Shown: piece after piece, positions 19,594 through 29,946 of the stretch | Layout of the letters: every line of letters begins with the position of its first letter | Position numbering within the stretch: position 1 is the first letter of the stretch | Origin: Micromonospora sp. WMMD1120 | GTDB taxonomy: Bacteria; Actinomycetota; Actinomycetes; Mycobacteriales; Micromonosporaceae | Assembly: GCF_029626235.1 (NCBI RefSeq) | Contig: NZ_JARUBO010000005.1 | Span: 4,491,001 to 4,555,000 of the forward strand | DNA: 64,000 nucleotides | Reading direction: 5' to 3' | Translations under genes and position numbers: made by a program | The notes under the pieces: model-generated | What the model was told of the DNA's origin: nothing | Databases searched by the model: none | The model's input: only the letters and a program-made list of their open reading frames with translations

Positions 19594-20484
19594 TCAGATC
19601 GCCGGTAGTCCCTCCGGGCCGACCCCGCGCATCGAGCGGCTGAGTTTGCGGTCGTCGCTCCACAGGAAACAGCGCACCCCACGGTCGCCCTCCTCCCACT
19701 CCCGCTGCGACGGTGGGTAGTAGATGGAACCGGCCCGGTACGGCAGGTCGCTGTTGTTGGGCACCTTCGCGAACTCGGCGATCAACGCCATGCAGCGCTT
19801 GTGCGCCTGCTCGGCGGACCTGGTGAACGCCTCCCAGCTCATGTCCCGCTCCTCGTAGACGCCCACGAACTCGGCGCGGTGCGGCTCGGTGCAGAGCACC
19901 GGCGCCATGTAGTTGAGGTTGTCGCCGATCAGCTTGGGGTCGAAGCAGCGGTGGGTCAGGGGCGAGTCGCCGATGAGCGCCCCGCGCAGGCTGCCGGTGC
20001 GGTTCACCGGGCGGGTGTTGTCGATGCTGCCGGTCTCGCTGAGGTCGCAGCGGAACCAGCGTGCGCCGCCGGCCCAGGCGGGGGCGGACGGCAGCGCGAG
20101 GGACAGCGCGAGCCGGGCGGTGTGCCAGTCGCCGCCGAGCACCTCCCGGGCCCGCTGGTCGCACTCGGCGCGGGCGGCGCGCAGCGCCGGCGACCCGGGC
20201 GCCGGCCGGGCCTCGGTGAGCGCGTCGGGACCGACGAAGGTGCCGACGTGGATGGTCTCGGCCAGGTGGTTACGGGCGCAGCTCACCGTCTCGTACGTGC
20301 TCGCCTGCACGACGGTGCTGATCCGGGGCAGGCAGACGTCGGTGGCGGGGGTGAACGGCTCCGGGACCCGCAGCTCCGGCCAGTCGTCGGTGAGATCGCC
20401 GTCCGCCCCGCGCGCGGGCGCGCAGGCGACCAGCAGCATCGTCGTGACGCAGGCCAGCACCAGCGCTGGAAGCCACCGTCGCAT
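19594..20484 (-). CDS. Septum-formation family lipoprotein, copy 2
   Basis: A second 296-residue lipoprotein with lipobox cysteine C21 (LLVAC). It shares with its neighbour the start MRRWL, the DLTDDWP segment, [12 protein letters not shown] versus [27 protein letters not shown] and C-terminal CFLW...RSMR. Equal length and tandem placement imply gene duplication followed by strong divergence. The two genes are 85 bases apart, so each may have its own promoter, although co-transcription is possible. Function is inferred only from the family name. Confidence 0.78.
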   Translation of the reverse strand: MRRWLPALVLACVTTMLLVACAPARGADGDLTDDWPELRVPEPFTPATDVCLPRISTVVQASTYETVSCARNHLAETIHVGTFVGPDALTEARPAPGSPALRAARAECDQRAREVLGGDWHTARLALSLALPSAPAWAGGARWFRCDLSETGSIDNTRPVNRTGSLRGALIGDSPLTHRCFDPKLIGDNLNYMAPVLCTEPHRAEFVGVYEERDMSWEAFTRSAEQAHKRCMALIAEFAKVPNNSDLPYRAGSIYYPPSQREWEEGDRGVRCFLWSDDRKLSRSMRGVGPEGLPAI

Positions 20485-20639
20485 GGTCCGCCCTCCCGGG
20501 AGCTGGCGGCCGGTCCCCGCGCCTCGCGGCGAGATTCCGGCGGGCGTGCAGCCTATGGCACCGTCCCGGTTGGAGTGTCGTCGCGTTTCCGTCGATCGGC
20601 CAGCCATTGTTGTCTGTTCGTCCGGATTCGGCGGTCCGG

Positions 20640-20667
20640 AGTGACCAATTCTGCACCACTGGTCACT
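20640..20667. promoter_or_regulatory. Inverted repeat upstream of rpe
   Basis: Perfect 8-base arms AGTGACCA (20640-20647) and TGGTCACT (20660-20667) flank a 12-base spacer in the divergent region between the septum-formation lipoproteins and rpe. This could be an operator or a weak hairpin. A TACACT hexamer at 20727-20732 ends seven bases before the rpe start and may be a -10 box. Confidence 0.35.
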
Positions 20668-20739
20668 GCTGGGTCACAGCGCGTCCCCGACGGTGGCGCG
20701 CTGCCGGCGCGGGATGACCACGTTCGTACACTGGGCCCT

Positions 20740-21420
20740 GTGACCGTACCGCCGCCGATCGTCGCGCCGAGCATCCTGGCCGCCGATTTCGCCCGCCTCG
20801 CCGAAGAGGTCCGCGCCGTCGAGGACGTCGCGGACTGGTTGCACGTCGACGTGATGGACAACCACTTCGTACCGAACCTGACCATCGGTCTGCCCGTGGT
20901 GCAGAGCCTGCGGGCCGTCACGGCGATGCCCTTCGACGTGCACCTGATGATCGAGGATCCGCGCCGGTGGGCACCCGGTTACGCCGACGCGGGGGCGTAC
21001 AACGTCACCTTCCACGCGGAGGCGTCCGACGACCCGGTGGCGCTCGCCAAGGATCTGCGCTCGGCCGGCGCGAAGGCCGGCCTGGCCATCGACCGGGACA
21101 CCCCGATCGAGCCGTACCTGGACCTGCTGCCCAGCTTCGACACCCTGCTGATCATGACGATCAAGGCGGGCTTCGGCGGCCAGCGGTTCATCCCCCAGTT
21201 GCTGGACAAGGTGCGCACCGCCCGCCAGCACGTGTCGGCGGGGCATTTGGAGCTGCGCATCGAGGTGGACGGCGGGATCGCCGCCGACACCATCGAGCAG
21301 GCCGCCGCCGCGGGCGCCGACGCGTTCGTGGCCGGCACCGCGGTGTACGGCGCGGCCGACCCGGCCGAGGCGGTACGCCATCTGCGCGCCCTTGCGGAAC
21401 GCGCGGCGCCCGGGGCCTGA
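20740..21420 (+). CDS. rpe: Ribulose-phosphate 3-epimerase
   Basis: Interconverts ribulose 5-phosphate and xylulose 5-phosphate in the pentose phosphate pathway. The 226-residue TIM barrel shows APSILAADF (8-16), [12 protein letters not shown] with metal ligands, HLMIEDP, and IEVDGGI near the end. The GTG at 20740 is the only start consistent with the conserved N-terminus. A TACACT at 20727-20732 ends only seven bases upstream, which would give an almost leaderless mRNA. Ribulose 5-phosphate is a precursor used by RibBA downstream, so its proximity to the rib operon makes metabolic sense. Confidence 0.95.
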   Translation: MTVPPPIVAPSILAADFARLAEEVRAVEDVADWLHVDVMDNHFVPNLTIGLPVVQSLRAVTAMPFDVHLMIEDPRRWAPGYADAGAYNVTFHAEASDDPVALAKDLRSAGAKAGLAIDRDTPIEPYLDLLPSFDTLLIMTIKAGFGGQRFIPQLLDKVRTARQHVSAGHLELRIEVDGGIAADTIEQAAAAGADAFVAGTAVYGAADPAEAVRHLRALAERAAPGA

Positions 21421-21421
21421 G

Positions 21422-22378
21422 ATGGAGGCCGACGGCGACCGCAAGGACATCATCCTCGTCGTCGACGACGACGAGGACATCGCCCGTTTCGTGGAGTTCA
21501 ACCTGCGGCTGCACGGCTTCGACGTGATCCACGCCAGCGACGGGCAGGAGGCCCTGGAGGTCATCGAGCGGCAGCGGCCGGACCTGGCGGTGGTCGACCT
21601 CATGATGCCGCGCGTCGACGGCTTGGAGCTGACCCGGCGGCTGCGCGCCGACCCGATGACCTCCGCCCTGCCGGTGATCATGCTGACCGCCAAGGGAATG
21701 ACAGTCGACAAGGTGCACGGCCTCAGCGCCGGGGCGGACGACTACCTGGTCAAACCGTTCGACACCGCCGAGCTGGTGGCGCGGGTCTCCTCCACGCTGC
21801 GCCGCAACAAGGAGTTCCGGGAGGTCTCCCCGCTGACCGGGTTGCCCGGCAACAGCCGGATCCGCCGGGAGATCAGCGACCGGGTCCGCAGCGGCGTGGA
21901 CTACGCGGTGGGTTACATCGACATCGACCGGTTCAAGAGCGTCAACGACCGGTACGGCTTCGTGCGCGGCGACGACTTCATCACCGCGCTGGCCCGCAGC
22001 CTGCACCGGGCGGTGGTGGCGGTGGGGTTGCCGCCGGCGTTCCTCGGCCACGTCGGCGGCGACGACTTTGTCATCGTCTGCGCGCCGGACCAGATCCGCC
22101 CGCTGACGTCCCGGGCGGTCGTCGACTTCGAGAAGTCCGCCGACACGCTCTACGACACCACCGACCGGGAGCGCGGCTTCGTCGAGTTGAAGGACCGGCG
22201 CGGCAACATCCGCCGCGCGGCCCTGGTCACGCTCTCGATCGGGGTCTCCCTCTCCGACGAGGGCAAGCGGTTCACCGACCCGCTGGAGGCGATCGCGGTG
22301 GCCTCGGAGATGAAGACGGTCGCGAAGAGCCAACCGGGCTCGTACGTGGCGGTGGACCGACGCCGGGGCGTCACCTGA
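21422..22378 (+). CDS. Receiver domain fused to a GGDEF-like domain (motif GGDDF)
   Basis: A 318-residue response regulator. The receiver spans about 9-125, with acidic pocket DDDED, phospho-acceptor D59 (VVDLMMP) and K111 (LVKPFD). A diguanylate-cyclase-like domain follows, with DIDRFKSVND around 167-176, but the signature reads GGDDF (212-216), with aspartate instead of the usual glutamate, and no RxxD inhibitory site is visible just before it. Cyclic-di-GMP synthesis is therefore uncertain. The ATG lies two bases after the rpe stop; no cognate kinase is adjacent. Confidence 0.85.
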   Translation: MEADGDRKDIILVVDDDEDIARFVEFNLRLHGFDVIHASDGQEALEVIERQRPDLAVVDLMMPRVDGLELTRRLRADPMTSALPVIMLTAKGMTVDKVHGLSAGADDYLVKPFDTAELVARVSSTLRRNKEFREVSPLTGLPGNSRIRREISDRVRSGVDYAVGYIDIDRFKSVNDRYGFVRGDDFITALARSLHRAVVAVGLPPAFLGHVGGDDFVIVCAPDQIRPLTSRAVVDFEKSADTLYDTTDRERGFVELKDRRGNIRRAALVTLSIGVSLSDEGKRFTDPLEAIAVASEMKTVAKSQPGSYVAVDRRRGVT

Positions 22379-22458
22379 TCGTGAATCCCGCTGTGAAGTA
22401 CCTCGCCTAGGTAGCGGCAGACCCCGATCGGCGTGTAAGACTTCCCGGGTACCCACCA

Positions 22459-22628
22459 CGCGCTGGCGGGACTCGGTGAAATTCCGAACCGGCGGTGATC
22501 CACGGTCCGACCGTGGTCAGCCCGCGACCCGGACGGCTTCGGCCGCACGGTGGACCTGGTGAGAATCCGGGGCCGACGGTTGGGGGCGGTTCGTCCGCGC
22601 CCAGACAGTCCGGATGGGAGACAGCGCG
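22459..22628 (+). promoter_or_regulatory. FMN riboswitch (RFN element)
   Basis: The leader of the riboflavin operon contains the conserved RFN segments in order: GGTGAAATTCCGAACCGGCGGT, GACCTGGTGAGAATCCGGGG, CCGACGGTT and CAGTCCGGATGGGAGA. The closing helix P1 pairs CGCGCTG (22459-22465) with CAGCGCG (22622-22628). It is known to repress riboflavin genes when FMN binds. The 167 bases between it and ribD form the expression platform. A TAAGAC hexamer at 22436-22441 may be the -10 box. Confidence 0.93.
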
Positions 22629-22795
22629 CGGGACGGACGGGTCCGAGCCGACCGCTGGCGTCAGCGTGCCGTTTCGGCCCTCCCGGGGCGGCTGTGCCGT
22701 TCCCGGATTCCGCCACCGCCTGCCCGTGGCCCCATGGCCACCGCCTCCCGACCGCCCGCGCGCGGACCGGCGAGTGAGAGGGCAGGGGCAGGGCG

Positions 22796-23857
22796 ATGGC
22801 CAGCGTCTCCGTCGATGAGGCGATGCGGCGTGCGATCGAGTTGGCGGCGCGAGGGCTCGGCACGACAAGCCCCAACCCCGTCGTCGGTTGCGTGCTGCTC
22901 GACGAGGACGGCGAGGTCGTGGGCGAGGGCTTCCACGCGTACGCCGGTGGGCCGCACGCCGAGATCGTCGCCCTCGCGCAGGCCGGGCAGCGGGCCAAGG
23001 GCGGCACCGCGGTCGTCACTCTGGAGCCCTGCGACCACACCGGTCGCACCGGCCCCTGTAGCTCCGCGCTGGTCCAGGCCGGGGTGGCCCGCGTGGTGAT
23101 CGCCGTGCCGGACCCCAACCCGGTCGCGTCCGGCGGCGCCGCCACCCTGCGCGCCGCCGGGGTCCGGGTCGATCTGGGGGTACGCGGCGAGGAGGCCGAG
23201 GCCGGCAACATCGCCTGGCTGACCTCGATGCGCCGGGGCTGGCCGTACGTCATCTGGAAGTACGCCGCCACCGTCGACGGGCGCGCCGCCGCGCTGGACG
23301 GCAGCAGCATGTGGATCACCTCGGAGGCGGCCCGGATCGACGTGCACGCGTTGCGCGGCACCGTCGACGCGGTGCTCGCCGGCGTGGGCACGGTGCTCGC
23401 CGACGACCCCCGGTTGACCGCCCGCAACCTGCGCGACGGCAGCCTCGCCATCCGGCAGCCGCTGCGCGTGGTGGTGGACAGCTCGGGGCGTACGCCTGCC
23501 GACGCCCGGGTCCGCGACGGCGCGGCGCGGACGTGGATCGCGACCGCCGCCGAGGTCGGCGCCGACCCGGACGGCCGGGTCGACCTGCCGGCGCTGCTGG
23601 CGGCGCTGCACCGGCGCGGGGTCCGCGCGGTGCTGCTGGAGGGCGGCCCCCGGCTGGCCGGCGCGTTCCTGCGGGCCGGCCTGGTGGACAAGGTCGTCGG
23701 GTACGTCGCGCCGCGGTTGCTCGGCGCCGGCCCGACGGCCCTGGTCGACGCGGGAGTGACGACCATCGCTGAGGCCATCGATCTGGAGTTTGTCGACGTT
23801 ACGCAGATCGGTCCGGACATCCGGATCACCGCTTTGCCCCGTAAAAGGGAGGGCTGA
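22796..23857 (+). CDS. ribD: Bifunctional riboflavin deaminase / reductase
   Basis: Performs the second and third steps of riboflavin synthesis, deaminating and then reducing the pyrimidine intermediate. The N-terminal deaminase has the zinc site H54-A-E56, C79 and C88 (PCDHTGRTGPC). The NADPH-dependent reductase occupies about 150-353, with KYAATVDGRAA and LLEGGPRLAGAFL. The ATG follows a purine-rich GGCAGGGGCAGGGCG. It is the first gene under the FMN riboswitch, and ribE follows immediately. Confidence 0.95.
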   Translation: MASVSVDEAMRRAIELAARGLGTTSPNPVVGCVLLDEDGEVVGEGFHAYAGGPHAEIVALAQAGQRAKGGTAVVTLEPCDHTGRTGPCSSALVQAGVARVVIAVPDPNPVASGGAATLRAAGVRVDLGVRGEEAEAGNIAWLTSMRRGWPYVIWKYAATVDGRAAALDGSSMWITSEAARIDVHALRGTVDAVLAGVGTVLADDPRLTARNLRDGSLAIRQPLRVVVDSSGRTPADARVRDGAARTWIATAAEVGADPDGRVDLPALLAALHRRGVRAVLLEGGPRLAGAFLRAGLVDKVVGYVAPRLLGAGPTALVDAGVTTIAEAIDLEFVDVTQIGPDIRITALPRKREG

Positions 23858-23858
23858 G

Positions 23859-24497
23859 ATGTTCACCGGCATTATTGAGGAAATGGGCGAGATCGTCCGG
23901 GTCGCGCCGACGGCGGGGGATTCCGCGCTGCTCGGCGTCCGTGGGCTGCTCGTCACGTCCGACGCCCGGCACGGCGACTCGATCGCCGTCAACGGTGTCT
24001 GCCTCACCGTCGTCGAGGTGACCGACGGGGTCTTCACCGCCGATGTGATGGGGGAGACGCTGCGGCGCTCGGCGCTGGGCGCGTTGCGCCCCGGTGACCC
24101 CGTCAACCTGGAGCGGGCCGCCGCGCTCGGCAGCCGGCTCGGCGGGCACCTGGTGCAGGGCCACGTGGACGGTGTCGGTGAGCTGGTCTCCCGGGAGCCG
24201 GCCGAGCAGTGGGAGACGGTCCGGTTCCGGTTGCCCGCCGAGCTGTCCCGGTACGTGGTGGAGAAGGGCTCGATCACCATCGACGGGGTGTCGCTGACGG
24301 TGGCAGCGGTGGGCGACGACGAGTTCGCCGTCGGGTTGATCCCGACCACGCTCAAGCTGACCACGCTCGGCGCGAAGGGCGTCGGCGACCCGGTCAACCT
24401 GGAGGTCGACGTGCTGGCCAAGTACGTCGAGCGGCTGCTCGGCGACCGGCTCGCGGCCGGCGACCGGCTGGCCCAAACCACGGGCGGGGTGGCGTGA
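23859..24497 (+). CDS. ribE: Riboflavin synthase alpha chain
   Basis: Dismutates two molecules of 6,7-dimethyl-8-ribityllumazine to riboflavin. The 212-residue protein starts [10 protein letters not shown], the diagnostic N-terminus, and has two homologous barrels of about 95 residues each, with NGVCLTV in the first and IDGVSLTV in the second. The ATG begins one base after the ribD stop and is preceded by AAAGGGAGGG. The stop codon shares one base with the next start. Confidence 0.95.
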   Translation: MFTGIIEEMGEIVRVAPTAGDSALLGVRGLLVTSDARHGDSIAVNGVCLTVVEVTDGVFTADVMGETLRRSALGALRPGDPVNLERAAALGSRLGGHLVQGHVDGVGELVSREPAEQWETVRFRLPAELSRYVVEKGSITIDGVSLTVAAVGDDEFAVGLIPTTLKLTTLGAKGVGDPVNLEVDVLAKYVERLLGDRLAAGDRLAQTTGGVA

Positions 24498-25176
24498 TGG
24501 GCCCGGTCGGCTGGTTGCTGGACGCCCAGGTGCAGGTGGCCGGCTCGCCGGTGCTGGTCCGGGAGATCGTCGGCAACGCCTTCGGGCTGGTCTCGGCGCT
24601 GCTCGGGCTGCGCCGGCTGGTCTGGGCGTGGCCGGTCGGCATGGTCGGCAACGCGCTGCTGCTGACCGTCTTCCTCGGCGGGGTGTTCGCCACCCCGCAG
24701 CAGCACGACCTGTACGGGCAGGCCGGGCGGCAGGTCTTCTTCTTCGCGGTCAGCGTGTACGGCTGGTGGCGCTGGCAACGCAACCGTCGCTCCGACGCCG
24801 GGCAGGCGGCTGTCGTCCCGCGCTGGGCCACCGGCCGGGAACGGCTGGCGCTGCTGCTGGCCGCCGTGCTCGGCACCGCCGCCGCGTACCCGGTGCTCAA
24901 GGCGCTGGGCTCGTGGGGGCCGCTGCCCGACGCGTGGATCCTCACCGGCAGCCTGCTGGCCACGTACGGCATGGCCCGCGGCTGGGTGGAGTTCTGGCTG
25001 CTGTGGATCGCTGTCGACGCGGTCGGCGTGCCGCTGCTGCTGCGTGGCGGGTTCTACCCGTCGGCGGTCATGTACCTGATCTACGGCGCCCTGTGCGTCT
25101 GGGGCTTCGCCGCCTGGTGGCGCACCTCGCGCGCGGCGGCGCCGGTCCGTACGCCGATCTACCGGGAGGCCGTGGC

Positions 25177-25180
<4 letters not shown>
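24497..25180 (+). CDS. ribM: PnuC-family vitamin transporter, probable riboflavin transporter RibM
   Basis: A 227-residue membrane protein with about seven hydrophobic segments and the PnuC-family aromatic signature [10 protein letters not shown] at about 92-101. PnuC relatives move nicotinamide riboside by facilitated diffusion. Members embedded in riboflavin operons under an FMN riboswitch are known as RibM and import riboflavin, and this gene lies between ribE and ribBA. Substrate assignment rests on context. Its start overlaps the ribE stop by one base, and its end overlaps ribBA by four (ATGA). Confidence 0.82.
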
Positions 25181-26459
<1,279 letters not shown>

Positions 26460-26463
<4 letters not shown>

Positions 26464-26966
26464 CGATGGCGGGTTTCGGCGAGCCGGGAGTCGACGCGGT
26501 GGACGCCGCCGGCCTGACCGTCGGGGTCGTGGCCGCGCGCTGGCACGGCGACCTGACCGACCACATGCTGGAGCGGGCGGTGGCCGCCGCCGAGGCGTGC
26601 GGGGCCCGCTCGGTGGTCGCCCGGGTCGCCGGCTCGGTCGAGCTGCCCGTTGTCGCGCAGGCCCTGGCCCGCCGCTGCGACGTGGTGGTCGCCCTCGGCG
26701 TGGTGGTCCGTGGCGCCACCGCCCACTTCGACTACGTCTGCCGCTCGGTCACCGACGGGCTGACCCGGGTGGCGTTGGACGAGGGCAAACCCGTCGCGCA
26801 CGGCGTGTTGACGGTGGAGACCATCGAGCAGGCCCGGGACCGGGCCGGGCTGCCCGGCTCGGCGGAGGACAAGGGCTGGTCCGCCACCGTCGCGGCCCTC
26901 GACGCGGCGCTGGCCGTACGGACCGTGGCGGCCGGCAACGCCCAGCGGGTCGGCTTCGCCGGCTGA
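26460..26966 (+). CDS. ribH: 6,7-dimethyl-8-ribityllumazine synthase
   Basis: Condenses the two riboflavin precursors to lumazine. At 168 residues it has [15 protein letters not shown] near the N-terminus, [12 protein letters not shown] and the catalytic-histidine region [17 protein letters not shown]. The start overlaps ribBA by four bases (ATGA). The last codons, RVGFAG, lie in the first unit of a 26-base tandem repeat that continues downstream, so the C-terminus has probably been shaped by repeat expansion. Confidence 0.95.
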
Positions 26967-27050
26967 GCCGCGGGGTCGGCTTCGGCGGCTGGGCCGCGGG
27001 GTCGGCTTCGGCGGCTGGGCCGCGGGGTCGGCTTCGCGGGCTGAGCCGCG
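26949..27050. repeat. 26-bp tandem repeat spanning the ribH stop codon
   Basis: About four units of GTCGGCTTCG-GCGGCTGGGC-CGCGGG lie at 26949, 26975, 27001 and 27027. Units two and three are identical. Unit one contains the ribH stop (CTGAGCC rather than CTGGGCC), and unit four ends next to the minus-strand ABC ATPase stop. The repeat fills the whole gap between two converging genes and may act as a transcription buffer; no T-rich terminator is seen. Confidence 0.8.
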
Positions 27051-27051
27051 C

Positions 27052-27801
27052 TCAGAGGCGACCGGCCTCGATGATCCGGCGCAGGAACTGCCGGGTCCGG
27101 GGCTGGGTCGGCTCGCCCAGCACCTGCTCGGGTGGGCCGCTCTCGACGACCCGCCCGGCGTCGAGGAAACACACCTCGTCGGCGATCTCCCGGGCGAAGC
27201 CCATCTCGTGGGTGGCGAGCACCATCGTCATGCCGTCGCCCTTCAGGTCACGGATCATGGTCAGCACCTCGCCGACGAGCTCCGGGTCCAGCGCGGAGGT
27301 GACCTCGTCGAGCAGCATCAGCCGGGGCGCGTTGGCCAGCGCCCGGACGATCGCCACCCGCTGCTGCTGCCCGCCGGAGAGCCGGTCCGGGTAGGTGTCC
27401 GCCTTGGCGCCGAGCCCCACCCGGTCGAGCAGCTCCCGGGCCTGCGCCTCGGCCTCGGCACGAGCCCGCCGGTGCACCCGCCGCGGCGCGAGGGTGATGT
27501 TCTCCAGCACGCTCAGGTGCGGAAAGAGGTTGTACGCCTGGAACACCATCCCGATCCGCCGGCGGACCCGGTCCGGGTCCACCCGGGGGTCGGAGATGTC
27601 CTCGCCGTCCAGCTCGATGGTGCCGTCGTCGATCTCCTCCAGCAGGTTCACACACCGCAGCAGGGTGGACTTGCCGGACCCGGACGCGCCGATCAGGGCC
27701 ACCACCCGGTGCTCGGCGACGGTGAGGTCGAGGTGGTCGAGCACGACGTGGCCGTCGAACTCCTTGCGCAGCCCTCGGCAGCGCAGCAGCGCCATCGTCA
27801 C
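27052..27801 (-). CDS. Polar amino-acid ABC transporter ATP-binding protein
   Basis: A 249-residue ATPase of the GlnQ/HisP group that powers amino-acid uptake. It has Walker A GASGSGKST (38-46), the LSGGQQQRVAI signature, Walker B LMLLDEVTSALD and the switch histidine in LATHEMGFA. It overlaps the end of the permease gene by four bases and is the last gene of a binding protein-permease-ATPase operon on the minus strand. Confidence 0.93.
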   Translation of the reverse strand: MTMALLRCRGLRKEFDGHVVLDHLDLTVAEHRVVALIGASGSGKSTLLRCVNLLEEIDDGTIELDGEDISDPRVDPDRVRRRIGMVFQAYNLFPHLSVLENITLAPRRVHRRARAEAEAQARELLDRVGLGAKADTYPDRLSGGQQQRVAIVRALANAPRLMLLDEVTSALDPELVGEVLTMIRDLKGDGMTMVLATHEMGFAREIADEVCFLDAGRVVESGPPEQVLGEPTQPRTRQFLRRIIEAGRL

Positions 27802-28643
27802 CCTCCCGACTGCCGACGGGCCGCACGCAGCGTCACCCAGTCGGTGACCGCGATCAGCGGGATTGCGAGCAGCACGAACAGCACCCCTGCCACGACGTAC
27901 GGCGTGTAGTTGAACGACTGGGCGGTCGCGATCTGCGCGGCGCGCACCGCGTCGATCGGCCCGGCGAGCGAGACCAGCCCGACGTCCTTCTGCAGGGCCA
28001 CCACGTCGTTGAGCAGCGGCGGCGCCACCCGGCGGACGGCCTGCGGCAGGACCACGTGCCGCATCGTCTGCCGGTGGGTCAGGCCCAGCGAGCGGGCCGC
28101 GGCGAGCTGGCTGGGATGCACCGACTCGATGCCGGCCCGGAACACCTCAGCCAGGTAACCGGCGTAGGTGAGAACCAACGCCAGCCCGCCGAGCACCAGC
28201 ACCGGCGGCATGCCCTGCAACCGCAGTCCGGGCACACCGAGGGTGAGCAGGTAGAGCACGATGATCAGCGGTAGGCCGCGGAAGGTGTAGGTGTAGCCGG
28301 CGGCCAGCGCGCGGACCGGAAAGAAGACCGGGCCGCGTAGCGTCCGCAGCACGGCGATCACCAGCCCCAACAGCAGCGCGCCGACCGCGCAGCACACCAG
28401 CAGGCGTACGTTGAGCCAGAGCCCGCTCAGCACCGCCGGCAGCGCCGCGCGGGCGATCTCCGGGTCCAGGAACGACCGGCGCACCCGGTCCCAGCCCGGC
28501 GCGCCGGTCACCGCGACGACGAGCAGCACGCCGAGCGCCGCCGTGGACGAGGCGGCGACCAGCACGCTGCGGACGGTCTGCCGACGCCGGTACGCCGAGC
28601 GCCGCCGCTGCGCCGCGGAGGGGACGTGTTCCAGGACTGTCAC
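27798..28643 (-). CDS. Polar amino-acid ABC transporter permease
   Basis: A 281-residue inner-membrane permease of the His/Glu/Gln family. An N-terminal positively charged stretch and an extra membrane segment (about 25-50) precede the core. The EAA loop that contacts the ATPase is visible as ESVHPSQLAAARSLGLTHRQTMRHVVLPQA, with its conserved Gly, near residues 180-210. The GTG at 28643 overlaps the stop of the binding protein by four bases. A much longer open frame continues upstream, but it is a shadow of the binding-protein gene. Confidence 0.9.
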   Translation of the reverse strand: MTVLEHVPSAAQRRRSAYRRRQTVRSVLVAASSTAALGVLLVVAVTGAPGWDRVRRSFLDPEIARAALPAVLSGLWLNVRLLVCCAVGALLLGLVIAVLRTLRGPVFFPVRALAAGYTYTFRGLPLIIVLYLLTLGVPGLRLQGMPPVLVLGGLALVLTYAGYLAEVFRAGIESVHPSQLAAARSLGLTHRQTMRHVVLPQAVRRVAPPLLNDVVALQKDVGLVSLAGPIDAVRAAQIATAQSFNYTPYVVAGVLFVLLAIPLIAVTDWVTLRAARRQSGG

Positions 28644-29503
28644 CGCAGCTCGGCGGCCCCTGCCGCCTGCGCGAGCCACTTCTGCTCCAGTTCCTTGAGC
28701 GTGCCCGCCGCGGTGAGCTGACCGACCGCGCCGCTCACGCAGGAGGTCAGCGGGGAGTCCTTGTCCAGCAGCAACCCGAACGCCTCCGGCGTGCCGACCT
28801 GCGGCACCTGCCCGACGATCGTGGCGTCGGTGATCTCCGCCCCGGTGATGTAGAAGGCGGTCGGCAGGTCGACCACCAGGCCGTCGAGCTGCCCGTTCTG
28901 CAGCGCCTTCTTGGCGTCGTCGTTGCTGTTGTAGACCTGCGGCTCGGCGGTCGGTTTGATCACGTCGGTGATCGCCTGGTAGCTGGTGGTGCCGACCTGG
29001 GCGCCGAGCCGCGCGTCGCGGAGATCGGCCAGCGTCGTCCTGCCGGCGATCTTCGAGGACTTCAGCGCGATGACGGTCTGCCGCACCAGGTAGTACGGCG
29101 CGGAGAAGTCGACCGCCCGCTTGCGCTCCTCGGTGATGGAGAACTGGTTGATGTCGAAGTCGAAGGTCTTCGGCCCGGGGGCGATCGCGGCGTCGAACTT
29201 CACCCGGGTCCAGGTGACGTCGGCGCGGGCGAAGCCGAGCTTCTCGGCCACCGCGTAGGCGACGGCGGACTCGAAGCCCTCCCCGTTCTCCGGCTTGTCG
29301 TCGGAGAACCACGGCGCGTACGCGGGTTGGTCGGTAGCGATGGTCAGCTTGCCCGGCGTACGGGTGGGCAGGCTGTCCGTGGCGCAGGACGGCGGCGCGG
29401 TGACGACGGGGGCGGGTTGCTCGTCCTGGGGCGCGCAGGCGGCGGTGGCTACGACGACGATGCCGGCGAGAAAGAACGCGAGGAGACGTGAGCTGCTGGC
29501 CAT
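28640..29503 (-). CDS. Amino-acid ABC transporter substrate-binding lipoprotein
   Basis: A 287-residue family 3 solute-binding protein. The signal peptide ends in a lipobox with C23 (VATAAC). The fold is shown by LTIATDQPAYAPWF, GFESAVAYAVAEKLG, FDFDINQFSITEERKRAVDFSAPYY and the later VVDLPTAFY. An acidic amino acid or glutamine-type ligand is plausible but cannot be read from the sequence. The ATG at 29503 is the start giving a proper signal peptide. First gene of the operon. Confidence 0.9.
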   Translation of the reverse strand: MASSSRLLAFFLAGIVVVATAACAPQDEQPAPVVTAPPSCATDSLPTRTPGKLTIATDQPAYAPWFSDDKPENGEGFESAVAYAVAEKLGFARADVTWTRVKFDAAIAPGPKTFDFDINQFSITEERKRAVDFSAPYYLVRQTVIALKSSKIAGRTTLADLRDARLGAQVGTTSYQAITDVIKPTAEPQVYNSNDDAKKALQNGQLDGLVVDLPTAFYITGAEITDATIVGQVPQVGTPEAFGLLLDKDSPLTSCVSGAVGQLTAAGTLKELEQKWLAQAAGAAELR

Positions 29504-29634
29504 GGCCGACAGCGTAGGTTCACGAGCGTCGATCAACAATTGCCCCACTGGATTAGTAGGAAATTGTCCGCTTGCTGGGTTCCGGCGGACCCGGGCGCGG
29601 GGCCACGGGCGGCCGGCTGGAAGAATCGCCTCCC

Positions 29635-29898
29635 GTGAAGACGTTCGAGGAGTTGTTCGCCGAGCTGCAGGCCAAGGCCGCCGCCGGCACCCCGGGCTCG
29701 GGCACCGTCGCCGCCCTGGACAAGGGGGTGCACTTCATCGGCAAGAAGGTCGTCGAGGAGGCGGCCGAGTCGTGGATGGCCGCCGAGCACGAGGGCCCGG
29801 AGCGCACCGCCGAGGAGATCTCCCAACTGCTCTACCAGGTCCAGGTGCTGATGCTCGCCACCGGTCTCGACCTCAAGGACGTCTACCGACATCTGTGA
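29635..29898 (+). CDS. hisE: Phosphoribosyl-ATP pyrophosphatase
   Basis: Hydrolyses phosphoribosyl-ATP to the AMP form, the second step of histidine synthesis. An 87-residue all-helical protein of the MazG-like fold, with [15 protein letters not shown] supplying metal-binding glutamates and [14 protein letters not shown] after it. The GTG at 29635 gives VKTFEELF, the normal N-terminus; a longer frame starting at 29572 is rejected. hisG follows 48 bases later. Confidence 0.95.
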   Translation: MKTFEELFAELQAKAAAGTPGSGTVAALDKGVHFIGKKVVEEAAESWMAAEHEGPERTAEEISQLLYQVQVLMLATGLDLKDVYRHL

Positions 29899-29946
29899 GT
29901 GCCCCCAACCCGTTGATCGCCACCCGGATCGAAGGAGCACTCCGTC

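Noticed and set aside
18594..19643. Plus-strand frames opposite the septum-formation lipoproteins
   Set aside because: The minus strand carries signal peptides, lipoboxes and paralogous cysteines; the plus frames are compositional shadows.
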